Part shown: piece after piece, positions 36,416 to 46,202 of the stretch
How positions within the stretch are numbered: position 1 is the first letter of the stretch
Layout of the letters: every line of letters begins with the position of its first letter
Assembly: GCF_003339865.1 (NCBI RefSeq)
Contig: NZ_QPKV01000004.1
Location: 1 to 64,000 of the forward strand
Source: Pedobacter chinensis
Lineage (GTDB): Bacteria; Bacteroidota; Bacteroidia; Sphingobacteriales; Sphingobacteriaceae
Direction: 5' to 3'
Length of the DNA stretch: 64,000 nt
Position numbers and translations under genes: made by a program
The notes under the pieces: generated by a model
The model's input: only the letters and a program-made list of their open reading frames with translations
What the model was told of the DNA's origin: nothing
The model's database searches: none

Positions 36416-36838
36416 ATGAAAAGACAAATTACATTCCTAAGTCTGCTCGTTGTAGTCACGACAATGTTATTCTCCTGCAAAAAGGACGAAACATCTTTAA
36501 AAGCCCGTATGATGGGTAAATGGAACATCAGCAAAATAGAAGTGTCTGGTTATACAGTTGCAGATTTAGCCGGAGATCCCAAAAAAGTTAACGGCACCAT
36601 AACCGGACTAAGTGGCGATTATATGGACTTTAAATCTAACAATGACGACCAGGTGGAATTGAATATAAAAGGAGACCGATCTATCGGCACTTACATCAGT
36701 ACAGGAGAAGCATTTAATATGTCTTTTTCTGAAGGTGATTTTTATTGTACTGTGAACAGTTTGACAGAGAAACAATTTCAATTTACTGCTAAACTTGATA
36801 AAACCAACGTGGTTAAGGTTTATTATTTAACAAGATAA
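36416..36838 (+). CDS. Lipocalin-like lipoprotein
   Basis: 140 residues. Signal peptide with lipobox (LLVVVTTMLFSC, cysteine near residue 21) followed by KKDE. The mature part begins KARMMGKWNISKIEV, the entry motif of small lipocalin-like families in Bacteroidota, with alternating beta strands to the end (FQFTAKLDKTNVVKVYYLTR). Probably a periplasmic or surface lipoprotein; ligand unknown. Alone, with its own terminator. Confidence 0.78.
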   Translation: MKRQITFLSLLVVVTTMLFSCKKDETSLKARMMGKWNISKIEVSGYTVADLAGDPKKVNGTITGLSGDYMDFKSNNDDQVELNIKGDRSIGTYISTGEAFNMSFSEGDFYCTVNSLTEKQFQFTAKLDKTNVVKVYYLTR

Positions 36839-36863
36839 GATTCTAATCCCCCGATTATTTGCT

Positions 36864-36900
36864 TGCGCCATTGGTTTTTATATCAATGGCGCATTTTTTT
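36864..36900 (+). terminator. Terminator of the lipoprotein gene
   Basis: TGCGCCATTG and CAATGGCGCA exact arms with a 10-nt loop and seven T residues after. Confidence 0.92.
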
Positions 36901-37002
36901 ATTACTTCATAACTTATTTAATGAGTGTTATTAACAAAAATTATGTTTTACTAAGCCCCTTAATTTCCGTAATTTCGCCCCTTTAAAAATTTAAAACTTG
37001 CA

Positions 37003-39831
37003 ATGGATTACCAATTCAAAGAAATAGAAAAAAAGTGGCAGAAGTTTTGGGCCGATAATCAAACATTTAAAGCCGAGCCTAATTCTGAAAAACCAAAATA
37101 TTATGTGTTGGATATGTTTCCTTATCCATCAGGAGCAGGTTTACATGTTGGTCATCCACTGGGTTACATTGCATCAGATATTTTTTCACGATATAAACGC
37201 CTTAAAGGCTTTAACGTTTTGCATCCAATGGGTTACGATTCATTCGGATTGCCAGCAGAACAATATGCCATACAAACAGGTCAGCATCCGGCAATTACCA
37301 CGGAGGCAAATATTGCGACTTATCGTCGTCAGTTAGATCAAATTGGTTTTTCATTCGATTGGAGCCGCGAAGTTCGTACCAGTGAATCATCTTACTATAA
37401 ATGGACACAATGGATTTTTATGCAGTTGTTCAATTCTTGGTATAACATTGAAAACGATAGGGCGGAAGATATTACCACTCTGATTGAAAAATTCAACGCA
37501 TCAGGCACAGCAGATGTAAAAGCAGTTTGCGATGATGATGTGAAATCATTTTTGCCAAGCGACTGGGCAACCTTTAGTGATGAAGAAAGGCAAGAGGAGT
37601 TATTGAAATATCGATTAACTTATCTTAAAGAAAGTACTGTGAACTGGTGCCCTGCACTGGGAACGGTTTTGGCAAATGATGAAGTAAAAGATGGTTTCTC
37701 TGAGCGTGGCGGACATCCGGTTGAACAAAAGAAAATGATGCAATGGAGCATGCGGATTACCGCTTATGCTGATCGCCTTTTGCAGGGGCTGGATACCATC
37801 GACTGGCCTGAACCAATTAAGGAAATGCAGCGAAACTGGATTGGTAAAAGTGTTGGTGCATCAGTGAAGTTTGCAGTTGACAATTCACAGTTGGCAGTTG
37901 AAGAAACTGAAAACTCAAACCTGAAAACTGAAAAATATATAGAAGTATTTACCACCCGGGTAGATACCATTTTTGGGGTTTCTTATTTAGTATTGGCACC
38001 AGAGCATGAATGGGTAGCTGAATTGACCACACCAGCGCAAAAGCAAGATGTTGAAAATTATATTGCTCAAACTAAAAAGAAATCTGAATTGGATCGTATG
38101 GCAGATACCAAAACAGTTTCGGGTGCATTTACAGGAACTTATGTGATTAATCCGGTTAGTGGCGAACGCGTGCAATTATGGATTGCTGATTACGTACTTG
38201 CTGGTTACGGAACGGGTGCGGTTATGGGCGTTCCAAGTGGTGACCAACGCGATTGGTTATTTGCTACACATTTCAATTTGCCAATCATCCAGATTTTGGA
38301 TGCACAACAAAATATCGATGAACAGGCCGATCCAACCAAAGAAGGAAAATATATAAATTCTGGTTTTATCAATGGATTGACCTATAAAGAAGCAGTTGAT
38401 TTTTTAAATAACTGGCTTGAAGAAAAAGGCGTTGGAAAAGCTAAAGTTAATTTCCGTCAGCGCGATGCGATTTTTGGCCGCCAGCGTTATTGGGGTGAAC
38501 CTATTCCGGTTTATTTCAAAGATGGCTTACCTTATTTATTGAAAGAAGAAGAACTGCCGTTAATTCTTCCTGAAATTGACAAATATCTTCCTACTGAAAC
38601 CGGCGAGCCTCCTTTAGGTCGTGCTGAAGATTGGAAATATGATGGCAAATACGAGTATGAATTAAGCACCATGCCAGGTTGGGCCGGAAGCAGCTGGTAT
38701 TGGTACCGTTATATGGATGCCAACAATAATGCTGACTTCGCATCAAAAGAAGCTATTGATTATTGGAAGGATGTCGATTTGTATATCGGGGGTTCTGAGC
38801 ACGCAACAGGTCACTTATTGTATAGCCGTTTCTGGAACAAATTTTTGAAAGATTTAGGTTATGCCAAAGAAGAGGAACCTTTCAAAAAACTGATTAATCA
38901 AGGGATGATTCAGGGTAGAAGTAATTTTGTTTACCGGATTAATGATGAGCAAGGTAAGCCGACAAATACCTATGTTTCAGCTGGATTAAGGAAAGAATAC
39001 AATACTACTGCATTACATGTTGATGTTAACATTGTTGAGAACGACACTTTAGATTTAAATAAATTTAAAGCCTGGCGGGAAGAATATGCCCATGCAGAAT
39101 TTATTCTTGAAGGTGGAAAATACGTCTGCGGTGTTGAAGTGGAAAAAATGTCGAAATCGAAATTCAACGTGGTTAATCCCGATGATTTGATTGAACGTTA
39201 CGGTGCAGACACTTTGCGGATGTACGAGATGTTTTTGGGGCCGTTAGAGCAAAGCAAACCCTGGAATACAAACGGTATTGAAGGCGTATTTAAATTCTTA
39301 CGTAAGTTCTGGAGGTTATTCCACAATGAGGCTTGGGAATTTACTGTTTCAGATGCAGAACCAACTAAAGCAGAATTGAAAGCCCTGCATAAAATCATCA
39401 AAAAAGTTCAGGATGATATTGAGCGTTTCTCTTTCAATACTTCAGTTTCGAGTTTCATGATTGCTGTTAATGAGTTAACGGATTTGAAATGTAACAAGCG
39501 AAGTATTTTGCAGGATATGGTGGTTATTTTATCGCCTTATGCACCACACATCTGCGAAGAACTTTGGGTTCAGTTGGGCAATGAGGCTGGTAGCTTATCT
39601 TACGCTGCTTTCCCAACTTTTAATCCTGAGCATTTAGTTGAGGATGAGTTTGCTTATCCGGTTTCAATCAACGGTAAAATGAAGATGAACTTAAACCTGA
39701 GTTTAACTTTAGCACAACCTGAAGTGGAAACCATTTTATTGGCGAATGAACAATTCCAGAAATTTTTAGATGATAAAGCACCTAAGAAAATCATTTTCGT
39801 AAAAGGAAAGATTATTAATGTGGTTGTTTAA
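37003..39831 (+). CDS. leuS: Leucyl-tRNA synthetase with heptad insert
   Basis: 942 residues. Class I motif HVGHPLGY near residue 47 and KMSKS in VEKMSKSKFNVVNPDD near residue 710. The large CP1 editing domain lies between. At the CP1 entrance, 21 residues (291-311, A-V-D-N-S-Q-L ... N-L-K-T-E-K) are encoded by nine in-register heptads at 37873-37935. They are followed directly by the editing motif, which reads TTRVDT rather than the usual TTRPDT. All other signature motifs are present, so the enzyme is presumably functional. Ends 2 bp before another heptad locus. Confidence 0.95.
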   Translation: MDYQFKEIEKKWQKFWADNQTFKAEPNSEKPKYYVLDMFPYPSGAGLHVGHPLGYIASDIFSRYKRLKGFNVLHPMGYDSFGLPAEQYAIQTGQHPAITTEANIATYRRQLDQIGFSFDWSREVRTSESSYYKWTQWIFMQLFNSWYNIENDRAEDITTLIEKFNASGTADVKAVCDDDVKSFLPSDWATFSDEERQEELLKYRLTYLKESTVNWCPALGTVLANDEVKDGFSERGGHPVEQKKMMQWSMRITAYADRLLQGLDTIDWPEPIKEMQRNWIGKSVGASVKFAVDNSQLAVEETENSNLKTEKYIEVFTTRVDTIFGVSYLVLAPEHEWVAELTTPAQKQDVENYIAQTKKKSELDRMADTKTVSGAFTGTYVINPVSGERVQLWIADYVLAGYGTGAVMGVPSGDQRDWLFATHFNLPIIQILDAQQNIDEQADPTKEGKYINSGFINGLTYKEAVDFLNNWLEEKGVGKAKVNFRQRDAIFGRQRYWGEPIPVYFKDGLPYLLKEEELPLILPEIDKYLPTETGEPPLGRAEDWKYDGKYEYELSTMPGWAGSSWYWYRYMDANNNADFASKEAIDYWKDVDLYIGGSEHATGHLLYSRFWNKFLKDLGYAKEEEPFKKLINQGMIQGRSNFVYRINDEQGKPTNTYVSAGLRKEYNTTALHVDVNIVENDTLDLNKFKAWREEYAHAEFILEGGKYVCGVEVEKMSKSKFNVVNPDDLIERYGADTLRMYEMFLGPLEQSKPWNTNGIEGVFKFLRKFWRLFHNEAWEFTVSDAEPTKAELKALHKIIKKVQDDIERFSFNTSVSSFMIAVNELTDLKCNKRSILQDMVVILSPYAPHICEELWVQLGNEAGSLSYAAFPTFNPEHLVEDEFAYPVSINGKMKMNLNLSLTLAQPEVETILLANEQFQKFLDDKAPKKIIFVKGKIINVVV
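37873..37935. repeat. Heptad-phased repeat inside leuS
   Basis: Nine 7-mers, 63 nt. The first half uses GCAGTTG and ACAGTTG, and the second half TGAAAAC and TCAAACC. TGAAAAC reverse-complemented is GTTTTCA, so the halves are related in opposite orientation. 63 is divisible by 3 and 7, so the frame is kept. Confidence 0.85.
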
Positions 39832-39833
39832 TA

Positions 39834-40042
39834 AAGGTAGAAGGCGGAAGGTTTAAGGTAAAAGGTTTTTCCGTTCTTTTGCTTAATAAATAACGAAGAG
39901 CCCCGAATTGATTTTTTCAACTCGGGGCTCTTTTTTGTGCATTTGTAATAATATATTGATGGTAATAAAAATCGAATCCCAGATTTTATTTAATGTGTTT
40001 TGGGGCTAGGTTTCCGACCTTAAACCTTCTATCATAAACCTT
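39834..40042. repeat. Heptad arms flanking the leuS terminator
   Basis: Left arm 39834-39868: AAGGTAG, AAGGCGG, AAGGTTT, AAGGTAA, AAGGTTT. Right arm 40008-40042 contains AAACCTT twice and CGACCTT once, the same family reversed. GAAGGTTTAAGGT in the left arm has an exact complement in the right arm. The arms enclose the terminator hairpin and reach from 3 bp after the leuS stop to the stop of the helicase gene. Confidence 0.85.
39898..39936 (+). terminator. Terminator of leuS
   Basis: GAGCCCCGA and TCGGGGCTC arms (extended by AA/TT outside) with a 15-nt loop and six T residues. The A-rich left side lets it also serve the minus strand. Confidence 0.92.
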
Positions 40043-40043
40043 C

Positions 40044-41339
40044 TTAAGCTTTCGCTTTTTTTCTGTTTCCGCCAAATCGCCTGTTGTTACTGGCATTGCG
40101 TGGTTTTCCACTCATATTACCATCGCCGTTTTTCTTGCCACCACCTTTCGAAGGCGTTTGAGGCTTACGTTTAACCTGGTTTTTGGCCAGCATGCTTTCC
40201 CAGCTTAACGGATAAGGATGGTTATCAACAATAGGCAAAGTGATTTTAATTAACTTTTGGATATCCAATAAGTATTCATTTTCTTCTGCATCGCAGAATG
40301 AAATGGCTATACCATTTGCTCCTGCACGTCCTGTACGACCGATCCTGTGAACGTAAGATTCAGGAATGTTTGGTAATTCGTAGTTGAAAACATGTGATAA
40401 CTGATCAATATCAATACCACGGGCGGCAATATCAGTTGCCACTAAAACACGGATTTTTCTATCTTTAAAATCAGTTAATGCTCTTTGTCTGGCATTTTGC
40501 GATTTATTTCCATGAATGGCTGCGGCTTTAATTCCGGCATGAGCTAAATCTTTAACAATCCGGTCTGCACCATGCTTGGTACGCGTAAAAACCAGGGCCG
40601 TTTCAATTGCTTTATCTTCCAGTAAGTGAATTAATAACTTTTTTTTATCTGGTTTATCAACAAAATAAATAGATTGATTAATGGTTTCGGCAGTTGAAGA
40701 AACCGGTGTAACCTCAACCTTAGTTGGGCTGGATAAAATGGTATTGGCCAACTTCTGGATCTCATCGGGCATCGTTGCCGAGAAAAATAAAGTCTGGCGT
40801 TTTGCAGGTAATTTAGCCACCACTCTTTTCACATCGTGAATAAAACCCATGTCTAACATACGGTCGGCTTCATCCAAAACAAAAAGTTCTATCGTGTTCA
40901 AGCTGATAAAACCCTGGTTCATCAAATCTAATAAACGGCCAGGTGTAGCAACCAGAATATCGATGCCTTTTCTCAAAGCCTCTACTTGTGAGTGCTGATT
41001 TACACCACCAAAAATCACGAGATGACGTAAGTTTAAATGGCGGCCATAAGCTTTAAAACTTTCTTCAATTTGAATGGCAAGTTCGCGCGTTGGCGTTAAA
41101 ACCAAAGCCTTAATGTTTTTTGTTACCTTAGTGTTAAGGTGTTTTTCGTGCAATAATTGCAACATTGGAATGGCAAAAGCAGCCGTTTTTCCGGTACCGG
41201 TTTGTGCGCAACCTAATAAATCTTTTCCTTTTAATATTGTTGGGATGGATTGCTCCTGTATTGGGGTAGGTTGTGTATAACCTTCAGTCTCAAGGGCCTT
41301 CAAAATTGGCTCAATGAGGTTTAATTCTTTGAATAACAT
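40044..41339 (-). CDS. DEAD-box ATP-dependent RNA helicase (RhlE-like)
   Basis: About 431 residues from [17 protein letters not shown]; an ATG 14 codons upstream is less likely. Q motif [10 protein letters not shown], motif [21 protein letters not shown], motif II DEAD, SAT, and [10 protein letters not shown] in the C-terminal RecA-like lobe. The last ~50 residues are basic with G/N/R-rich repeats ([19 protein letters not shown]), typical of cold-shock or ribosome-assembly helicases of the RhlE group. It probably remodels mRNA or pre-rRNA. Its stop codon lies next to heptad repeats. Confidence 0.92.
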   Translation of the reverse strand: MLFKELNLIEPILKALETEGYTQPTPIQEQSIPTILKGKDLLGCAQTGTGKTAAFAIPMLQLLHEKHLNTKVTKNIKALVLTPTRELAIQIEESFKAYGRHLNLRHLVIFGGVNQHSQVEALRKGIDILVATPGRLLDLMNQGFISLNTIELFVLDEADRMLDMGFIHDVKRVVAKLPAKRQTLFFSATMPDEIQKLANTILSSPTKVEVTPVSSTAETINQSIYFVDKPDKKKLLIHLLEDKAIETALVFTRTKHGADRIVKDLAHAGIKAAAIHGNKSQNARQRALTDFKDRKIRVLVATDIAARGIDIDQLSHVFNYELPNIPESYVHRIGRTGRAGANGIAISFCDAEENEYLLDIQKLIKITLPIVDNHPYPLSWESMLAKNQVKRKPQTPSKGGGKKNGDGNMSGKPRNASNNRRFGGNRKKAKA

Positions 41340-41411
41340 GTATCTTTTTATAATATTTATCGAAGAAGCTAGAACAATCAATTGTTGAAGGACTAACTTG
41401 CGGAGAGAATA

Positions 41412-41430
41412 TTGTCATTCAGAATGACAA
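41412..41430. repeat. 19-bp perfect palindrome upstream of the helicase
   Basis: TTGTCATTC-A-GAATGACAA, 9-bp perfect arms with one centre base, 73 bp before the helicase start. GTCATTCTGAA-type sequences recur in many Bacteroidota intergenic repeats, so this may be a REP-like half. An operator is possible. Confidence 0.45.
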
Positions 41431-41587
41431 AGCCCTTATTCCTGCTTCGCGGGCAAAGATACGGAAATAAATTGTTTTTATCGTTGAATGATTAAATTGT
41501 TTCCGTAAAGCTTAGCTTGATCTACCTTTTTAATAGAACAAGTAGCATTTTAGAGAAGAGAGGATATGAAGGGTAATCAAATACCAG

Positions 41588-42208
41588 TTAATTAATTCCG
41601 AAATCAAATCCTATTTTTTGAGCTTTCCTATTCATTTCAGCATTAAGTTTATCAATACGTTTATCATATTCTGCTTTATTAATCACATCATTATTTAATA
41701 GCCAAAGAATATTTCGATAATTATCATTATAAGAAAAAGATGACCTTAATGTTCCATATTTTTCAGAGAGAAAGCCATTTCTTGTTGATATAAGCGTTTC
41801 AATAAATGCATCAAGCTCTGTTTTGTTAGGATTATTATACAAAAATTCAATTGCATTTACATTTCCTGGCTTTACTAAGTTGAAACTTCGTTTGTACGTT
41901 AAAATAAATACGATGAAACAAATAGCTGCTAACCCTAAATAAAACAGACTGGCTGAGTCTTCAATATCTTCTCCATCTTTTTTCAAAATATAAAGCAATA
42001 TTGAAAGCATTACCAGGATGCCTGATGAAATCAAAAAACCAAATACTCCTTTATTGCTTTTGAATACGCGAACTCCGAGATCTTCATAGGCCACTAAATA
42101 TTCTGTTGAACTAAATAGGTTTTTCCGTTTTACTTCGAGACCAATTTCTGTTATTATAAACGTATTCCTGTTAAAATTTAAGGTCTTCTGTTTTAAAATT
42201 TCATTCAT
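41588..42208 (-). CDS. Hypothetical membrane protein with SHOCT-like C-terminus
   Basis: 206 residues. The beta-rich N-terminus (NTFIITEIGLEVKRK ... YEDLGVRVFK) looks PH-like. Two adjacent helices follow (FGFLISSGILVMLSILLYIL and LFYLGLAAICFIVFILTYK), and a cytoplasmic C-terminal part. Its end (LWLLNNDVINKAEYDKRIDKLN) resembles the short SHOCT oligomerisation motif. Function unknown. Confidence 0.6.
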   Translation of the reverse strand: MNEILKQKTLNFNRNTFIITEIGLEVKRKNLFSSTEYLVAYEDLGVRVFKSNKGVFGFLISSGILVMLSILLYILKKDGEDIEDSASLFYLGLAAICFIVFILTYKRSFNLVKPGNVNAIEFLYNNPNKTELDAFIETLISTRNGFLSEKYGTLRSSFSYNDNYRNILWLLNNDVINKAEYDKRIDKLNAEMNRKAQKIGFDFGIN

Positions 42209-42337
42209 GTTATTCTGAGCATTTGATTAACTCAAATATATAAATCCCTGGTAGCAATGTCAATCGGTAGCGTTTAAACATATTTATCTTCTTTGAAACT
42301 ATCATGTTGATTGGCAATACAATCCCAAATAATATTT

Positions 42338-43678
42338 TTAACTATTTTTCTTTAACCATCTCGCAATAAAATAGATCGCTAAAAATCCAATAAAAATATA
42401 CAGCCCATTCAATGCTGCATTTGGGTCATCAGCATAAATGCTGAAAGCCACAAATGTGTATGCCGCAATAAAAATAAGAGGCAATACAGGATATAAAGGA
42501 ACAGTATAAATTGTCTTTTGATCAAGATGAGCAGTACGTTTTCTTAAAACAAAAATTGTTGCCGCTGAACTGGCCATGCTGATGCTCTCTAAAAAAATGG
42601 TGTAATTTAGAATCTTATCGAAAGTTTTGGCGTAAAAAATAATCACAACAGCAATCAAGGTAAAAACAGTTAAACTTACTGTTATCACTTCAGTTTTCTT
42701 GCTCATTTTGCTGAAAATTTTGGGTAAAGCACCTTCTTCGCCCATGGCAAACATAGCCCTTGGGTTACTCAGTAAATTCACATTTACATAGCCCATAACC
42801 GAGATAAAAATAATTACAGAGAGCATATTAAAGCCCGCAGGACCAAATATTTTTGAGGCCAGAATTGCCGCTATACTTTCTGCTGTTTTTAATTCTTCAA
42901 ATCCGATAACCTTTACGTAAACATAATTTATAGCCAAATATAAAATCACAATAATGGTTAAACCAATAATGATTGAACGGGGAATTACTTTTTTGGCTTC
43001 TTTAACTTCTCCACCAAAGTTGATGGTTTGTGCGTATCCTGCATAGGAGAAAGAAACCGCAATTAAGCATAATCCTAAAGCTTTGCCATAATCAGACCAG
43101 GTTGGCAAGGCACCATCCGCTGCTTTAAAAATGGGTTTGATGGTTTCGGGTTGTGAACCAAAAAAGATGGCACAAATGAGCAATAAGATCAATCCGATTT
43201 TGATGATGGTTAATATATTTTGCGTTTTTGCACTGGCTTTTAATCCGAGAAGATTAATGAAATAAAAAATTAGAATCGTGGTTATGGCTATTGCGACACG
43301 ATAAAAATCAGTTTGCATTTCCTCCGGCAAAACAATTTTTCCTAAGTATTCTGCACCGATAATAGAAATTGCAGCTACAGATGCCGCACTGGAAATAATT
43401 ACGATACAATTAATAGCGAAAGCAATTGATGGATGATATGCTGCTGAGAAAATTTTATAATATCCACCGGTTACAGGAAAGCGTGATCCAATTTCTGCAT
43501 AAGTTAGCGCCCCGCAAAAGGCTACAATTCCCCCGATAAACCAGGCCAGATAAAATAATTCAGGAATTTGCGCTTTAGCCGCTACATTAACTGGCGTGCG
43601 AAAAATACCCATACCTATTACCAAACTCACCACAATCATGGATAAATCAAAGAGCGAAAGCTGTTTTTTAGGTTGCAT
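42338..43678 (-). CDS. APC-superfamily amino-acid permease
   Basis: 446 residues, 12 predicted helices. The first unwound helix IVVSLVIGMGIFRTP matches the substrate site of LAT-type amino-acid transporters, and AYAEIGSRFPVTGGYYKIF is the conserved helix 2-3 loop. Probably an amino-acid/proton symporter or exchanger; substrate unclear. Alone on the minus strand. Confidence 0.88.
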   Translation of the reverse strand: MQPKKQLSLFDLSMIVVSLVIGMGIFRTPVNVAAKAQIPELFYLAWFIGGIVAFCGALTYAEIGSRFPVTGGYYKIFSAAYHPSIAFAINCIVIISSAASVAAISIIGAEYLGKIVLPEEMQTDFYRVAIAITTILIFYFINLLGLKASAKTQNILTIIKIGLILLLICAIFFGSQPETIKPIFKAADGALPTWSDYGKALGLCLIAVSFSYAGYAQTINFGGEVKEAKKVIPRSIIIGLTIIVILYLAINYVYVKVIGFEELKTAESIAAILASKIFGPAGFNMLSVIIFISVMGYVNVNLLSNPRAMFAMGEEGALPKIFSKMSKKTEVITVSLTVFTLIAVVIIFYAKTFDKILNYTIFLESISMASSAATIFVLRKRTAHLDQKTIYTVPLYPVLPLIFIAAYTFVAFSIYADDPNAALNGLYIFIGFLAIYFIARWLKKNS

Positions 43679-44022
43679 TAAATACGGTGTTAGATTAAGG
43701 GTTGAAGATACGAATGATTGAGTAAATGTAAGATGATGTAAAAGTAATTAATAACATGCCCCATCAACGATTTTACTCCCTATATTTTTCATGCATTTAT
43801 TGTTGATATTTTATTTGCAAGCATCAAAGAATAAATCTTATTATTGTATAATAATTTTTGCTATCAGCGATTTGAAAAGCCAACCAACAAAAATCAAATT
43901 CCCGATAGCAATTATCCTAAAAATTGTCATGTTGAACCTTAAGGCTTGCTCTGCAAATCCCTCGGTATAGCTACTTTTTATAAAAGTAAAGTTCAATTAA
44001 CATGAAAATATAAAGAACACTT
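43679..44022. other. 344-bp divergent region between permease and parE
   Basis: No reading frame. It must hold both promoters. A small inverted repeat, ACTTTT-TAT-AAAAGT, lies about 35 bp before parE. A segment near 43928 (TTGTCATGTTGAACC) resembles dispersed intergenic repeats. Nothing else recognised. Confidence 0.4.
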
Positions 44023-45891
44023 ATGGCAGAAGTAATTTATAACGACGACAGTATTCGCTCATTAGACTGGAAAGAACACATCAGACTACGCCCCGGTATG
44101 TATATCGGTAAGCTTGGTGATGGTTCTGCACAAGATGATGGAATTTATGTTTTGTTAAAGGAAATTGTAGATAATTCTATTGATGAATTTGTGATGGGAA
44201 CTGGAAAAACCATTGAAATTACAGTTTCTGAGCAAAAGGTAAACGTGAGAGATTATGGTCGTGGAATTCCTTTGGGAAAAGTTATAGATTGTGTAAGCAA
44301 AATTAATACCGGCGGTAAATACGATAGTAATGCTTTTCAAAAATCGGTCGGTTTAAATGGCGTAGGTACCAAAGCGGTAAATGCTTTGTCAACCAGTTTT
44401 ATTGTGCAATCTTACAGAGATGGTAAAACAAAGAAAGTAGAATTTTCTAAAGGAGAAATTGTAAATGAGCAACCGGTAATTGATACTACGCAGCGAAACG
44501 GTACGGCAATTACTTTTTATCCTGATGAAACTATTTTTAGAAATTACCATTATATTCCTGATTTTGTTGAAAGCATGGTTTGGAATTATGTATTTCTGAA
44601 TACCGGGTTAACTGTAAATTTCAACAACCAAAAGTATTTTTCTGAAAGAGGTCTTTATGATTTACTTTCTAAGTTTAATAAGCCTGAGGAAATTCGTTAT
44701 CCGATTATTCACATGGTGGGTAACGATATTGAAATTGCAATGACGCACGGCCAGCAATATGGCGAAGATTATCATTCTTTCGTGAACGGGCAACATACCA
44801 CACAAGGCGGAACGCACCAGGCAGCTTTCAGGGCTGCGGTGGTAAAAACTGTTCGCGAGTTTTTTAAAAAAGAATTTGATGCATCAGATGTGCGTTCATC
44901 AATCATTGCAGCAATTTCTGTTCGTGTACAGGAGCCGGTTTTCGAATCACAAACGAAAACTAAATTGGGATCTCAAAACATGGGACCTGAAGGCCCGTCT
45001 GTTGCAACATTCATTAATGATTTTGTTAAAAAAGAACTGGATGATTACCTGCATAAAAATCCTGATGTTGCCGATGCCCTTTTAAAGCGAATTAACCAAT
45101 CGGAAAGAGAGCGTAAAGATATTGCGGGCATCAAGAAACTGGCTAATGACCGGGCCAAAAAAGCGTCATTGCACAATAAAAAACTTCGCGATTGTAAAGT
45201 TCATTTCAATTCCACACATGAGAAACGTTATGAAACAACCTTGTTTATTACTGAAGGAGATTCAGCATCAGGTTCAATCACAAAATCGCGTGATGTTGAC
45301 ACCCAGGCAGTTTTCAGTTTGAAGGGTAAACCGCTTAACTGTTATGAGCTAACAAAAAAGGTGGTTTATGAAAATGAAGAATTTAATTTATTGCAGCATG
45401 CTTTAAACATTGAAGATGGCTTGGATGGTTTGCATTACAACAACATTGTTATCGCTACAGATGCCGATGTGGATGGTATGCACATCAGGTTGTTGATGAT
45501 GACTTTCTTTCTGCAGTTTTTCCCTGATTTGGTAAAGGCAGGGCATGTTTATATTTTACAAACACCACTTTTTAGGGTTCGGAATAAAAAAGAAACCATT
45601 TATTGTTATAGTGATGAAGAGCGCCGGAACGCAATCGAAAAATTAGGTAATAAGCCTGAAATTACTCGTTTTAAGGGGTTAGGAGAAATTTCTCCTGATG
45701 AATTTGGTTTGTTTATTGGTAAGGATATCAGGCTTGACCCTGTTATTTTGAAGGATCAAACCATTAAAAGTTTGCTTGAATATTATATGGGGAAAAATAC
45801 TCCCGATCGGCAACAACACATCATCAGAAACCTGCGTATTGAAAAAGACGAAGTGACAGAAGAACCTAAAATTATTGATGATGTAGCATAA
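44023..45891 (+). CDS. parE: DNA topoisomerase IV subunit B (GyrB/ParE family)
   Basis: 622 residues. GHKL ATPase: [10 protein letters not shown] and then GRGIPLG and [11 protein letters not shown]. Transducer domain follows, then the toprim domain with TEGDSASG and [10 protein letters not shown]. Length near 620 and lack of the large gyrase insert favour ParE over GyrB. The partner parC-like gene is 9.4 kb downstream on the same strand, which supports the topoisomerase IV call. Decatenates sister chromosomes. Confidence 0.9.
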   Translation: MAEVIYNDDSIRSLDWKEHIRLRPGMYIGKLGDGSAQDDGIYVLLKEIVDNSIDEFVMGTGKTIEITVSEQKVNVRDYGRGIPLGKVIDCVSKINTGGKYDSNAFQKSVGLNGVGTKAVNALSTSFIVQSYRDGKTKKVEFSKGEIVNEQPVIDTTQRNGTAITFYPDETIFRNYHYIPDFVESMVWNYVFLNTGLTVNFNNQKYFSERGLYDLLSKFNKPEEIRYPIIHMVGNDIEIAMTHGQQYGEDYHSFVNGQHTTQGGTHQAAFRAAVVKTVREFFKKEFDASDVRSSIIAAISVRVQEPVFESQTKTKLGSQNMGPEGPSVATFINDFVKKELDDYLHKNPDVADALLKRINQSERERKDIAGIKKLANDRAKKASLHNKKLRDCKVHFNSTHEKRYETTLFITEGDSASGSITKSRDVDTQAVFSLKGKPLNCYELTKKVVYENEEFNLLQHALNIEDGLDGLHYNNIVIATDADVDGMHIRLLMMTFFLQFFPDLVKAGHVYILQTPLFRVRNKKETIYCYSDEERRNAIEKLGNKPEITRFKGLGEISPDEFGLFIGKDIRLDPVILKDQTIKSLLEYYMGKNTPDRQQHIIRNLRIEKDEVTEEPKIIDDVA

Positions 45892-46153
45892 ATCAGCGTT
45901 GATGAATCGGGAAATTAAATCAGCGAATTTGAAACCGATTAGAACTCAGCAATTAAAGATCTAATTGTAGTATTTTAATTTTGATTGTTTTCGGAATAAC
46001 AGCCGGTTTGTTCGTTAACTTTTCAAAGATACAATGCTAAAATCTGTGAATAAAATTGTTCAGGTCCAAAATGATTTTACAGTCAATTTTGTAACGAGAG
46101 AAAGTATTAAAACTTATCAGCTAAATAAAACATCTGCCTCTTGTTCAAATTGA
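45892..46153. other. Non-coding 3' region after parE
   Basis: No reading frame and no clear terminator hairpin. The stretch leads into the GACTAAA heptad array at 46154, which overlaps the stop codon of the convergent yihY-type gene. Confidence 0.4.
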
Positions 46154-46202
46154 TACTAAAGACTAAAGACTAAAGACTAAAGACTAAAGACTAAAGACTA
46201 AT
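46154..46202. repeat. Tandem GACTAAA heptad array overlapping a stop codon
   Basis: Seven consecutive 7-mers (TACTAAA, then GACTAAA copies, last GACTAAT). The last copy contains the CTA that is the stop codon of the minus-strand gene. No inverted partner arm seen nearby. Confidence 0.9.

Noticed and set aside
41431-41587. Small RNA downstream of the hypothetical membrane protein
   Set aside because: No promoter element with a matching terminator; only an AT-rich stretch is seen.
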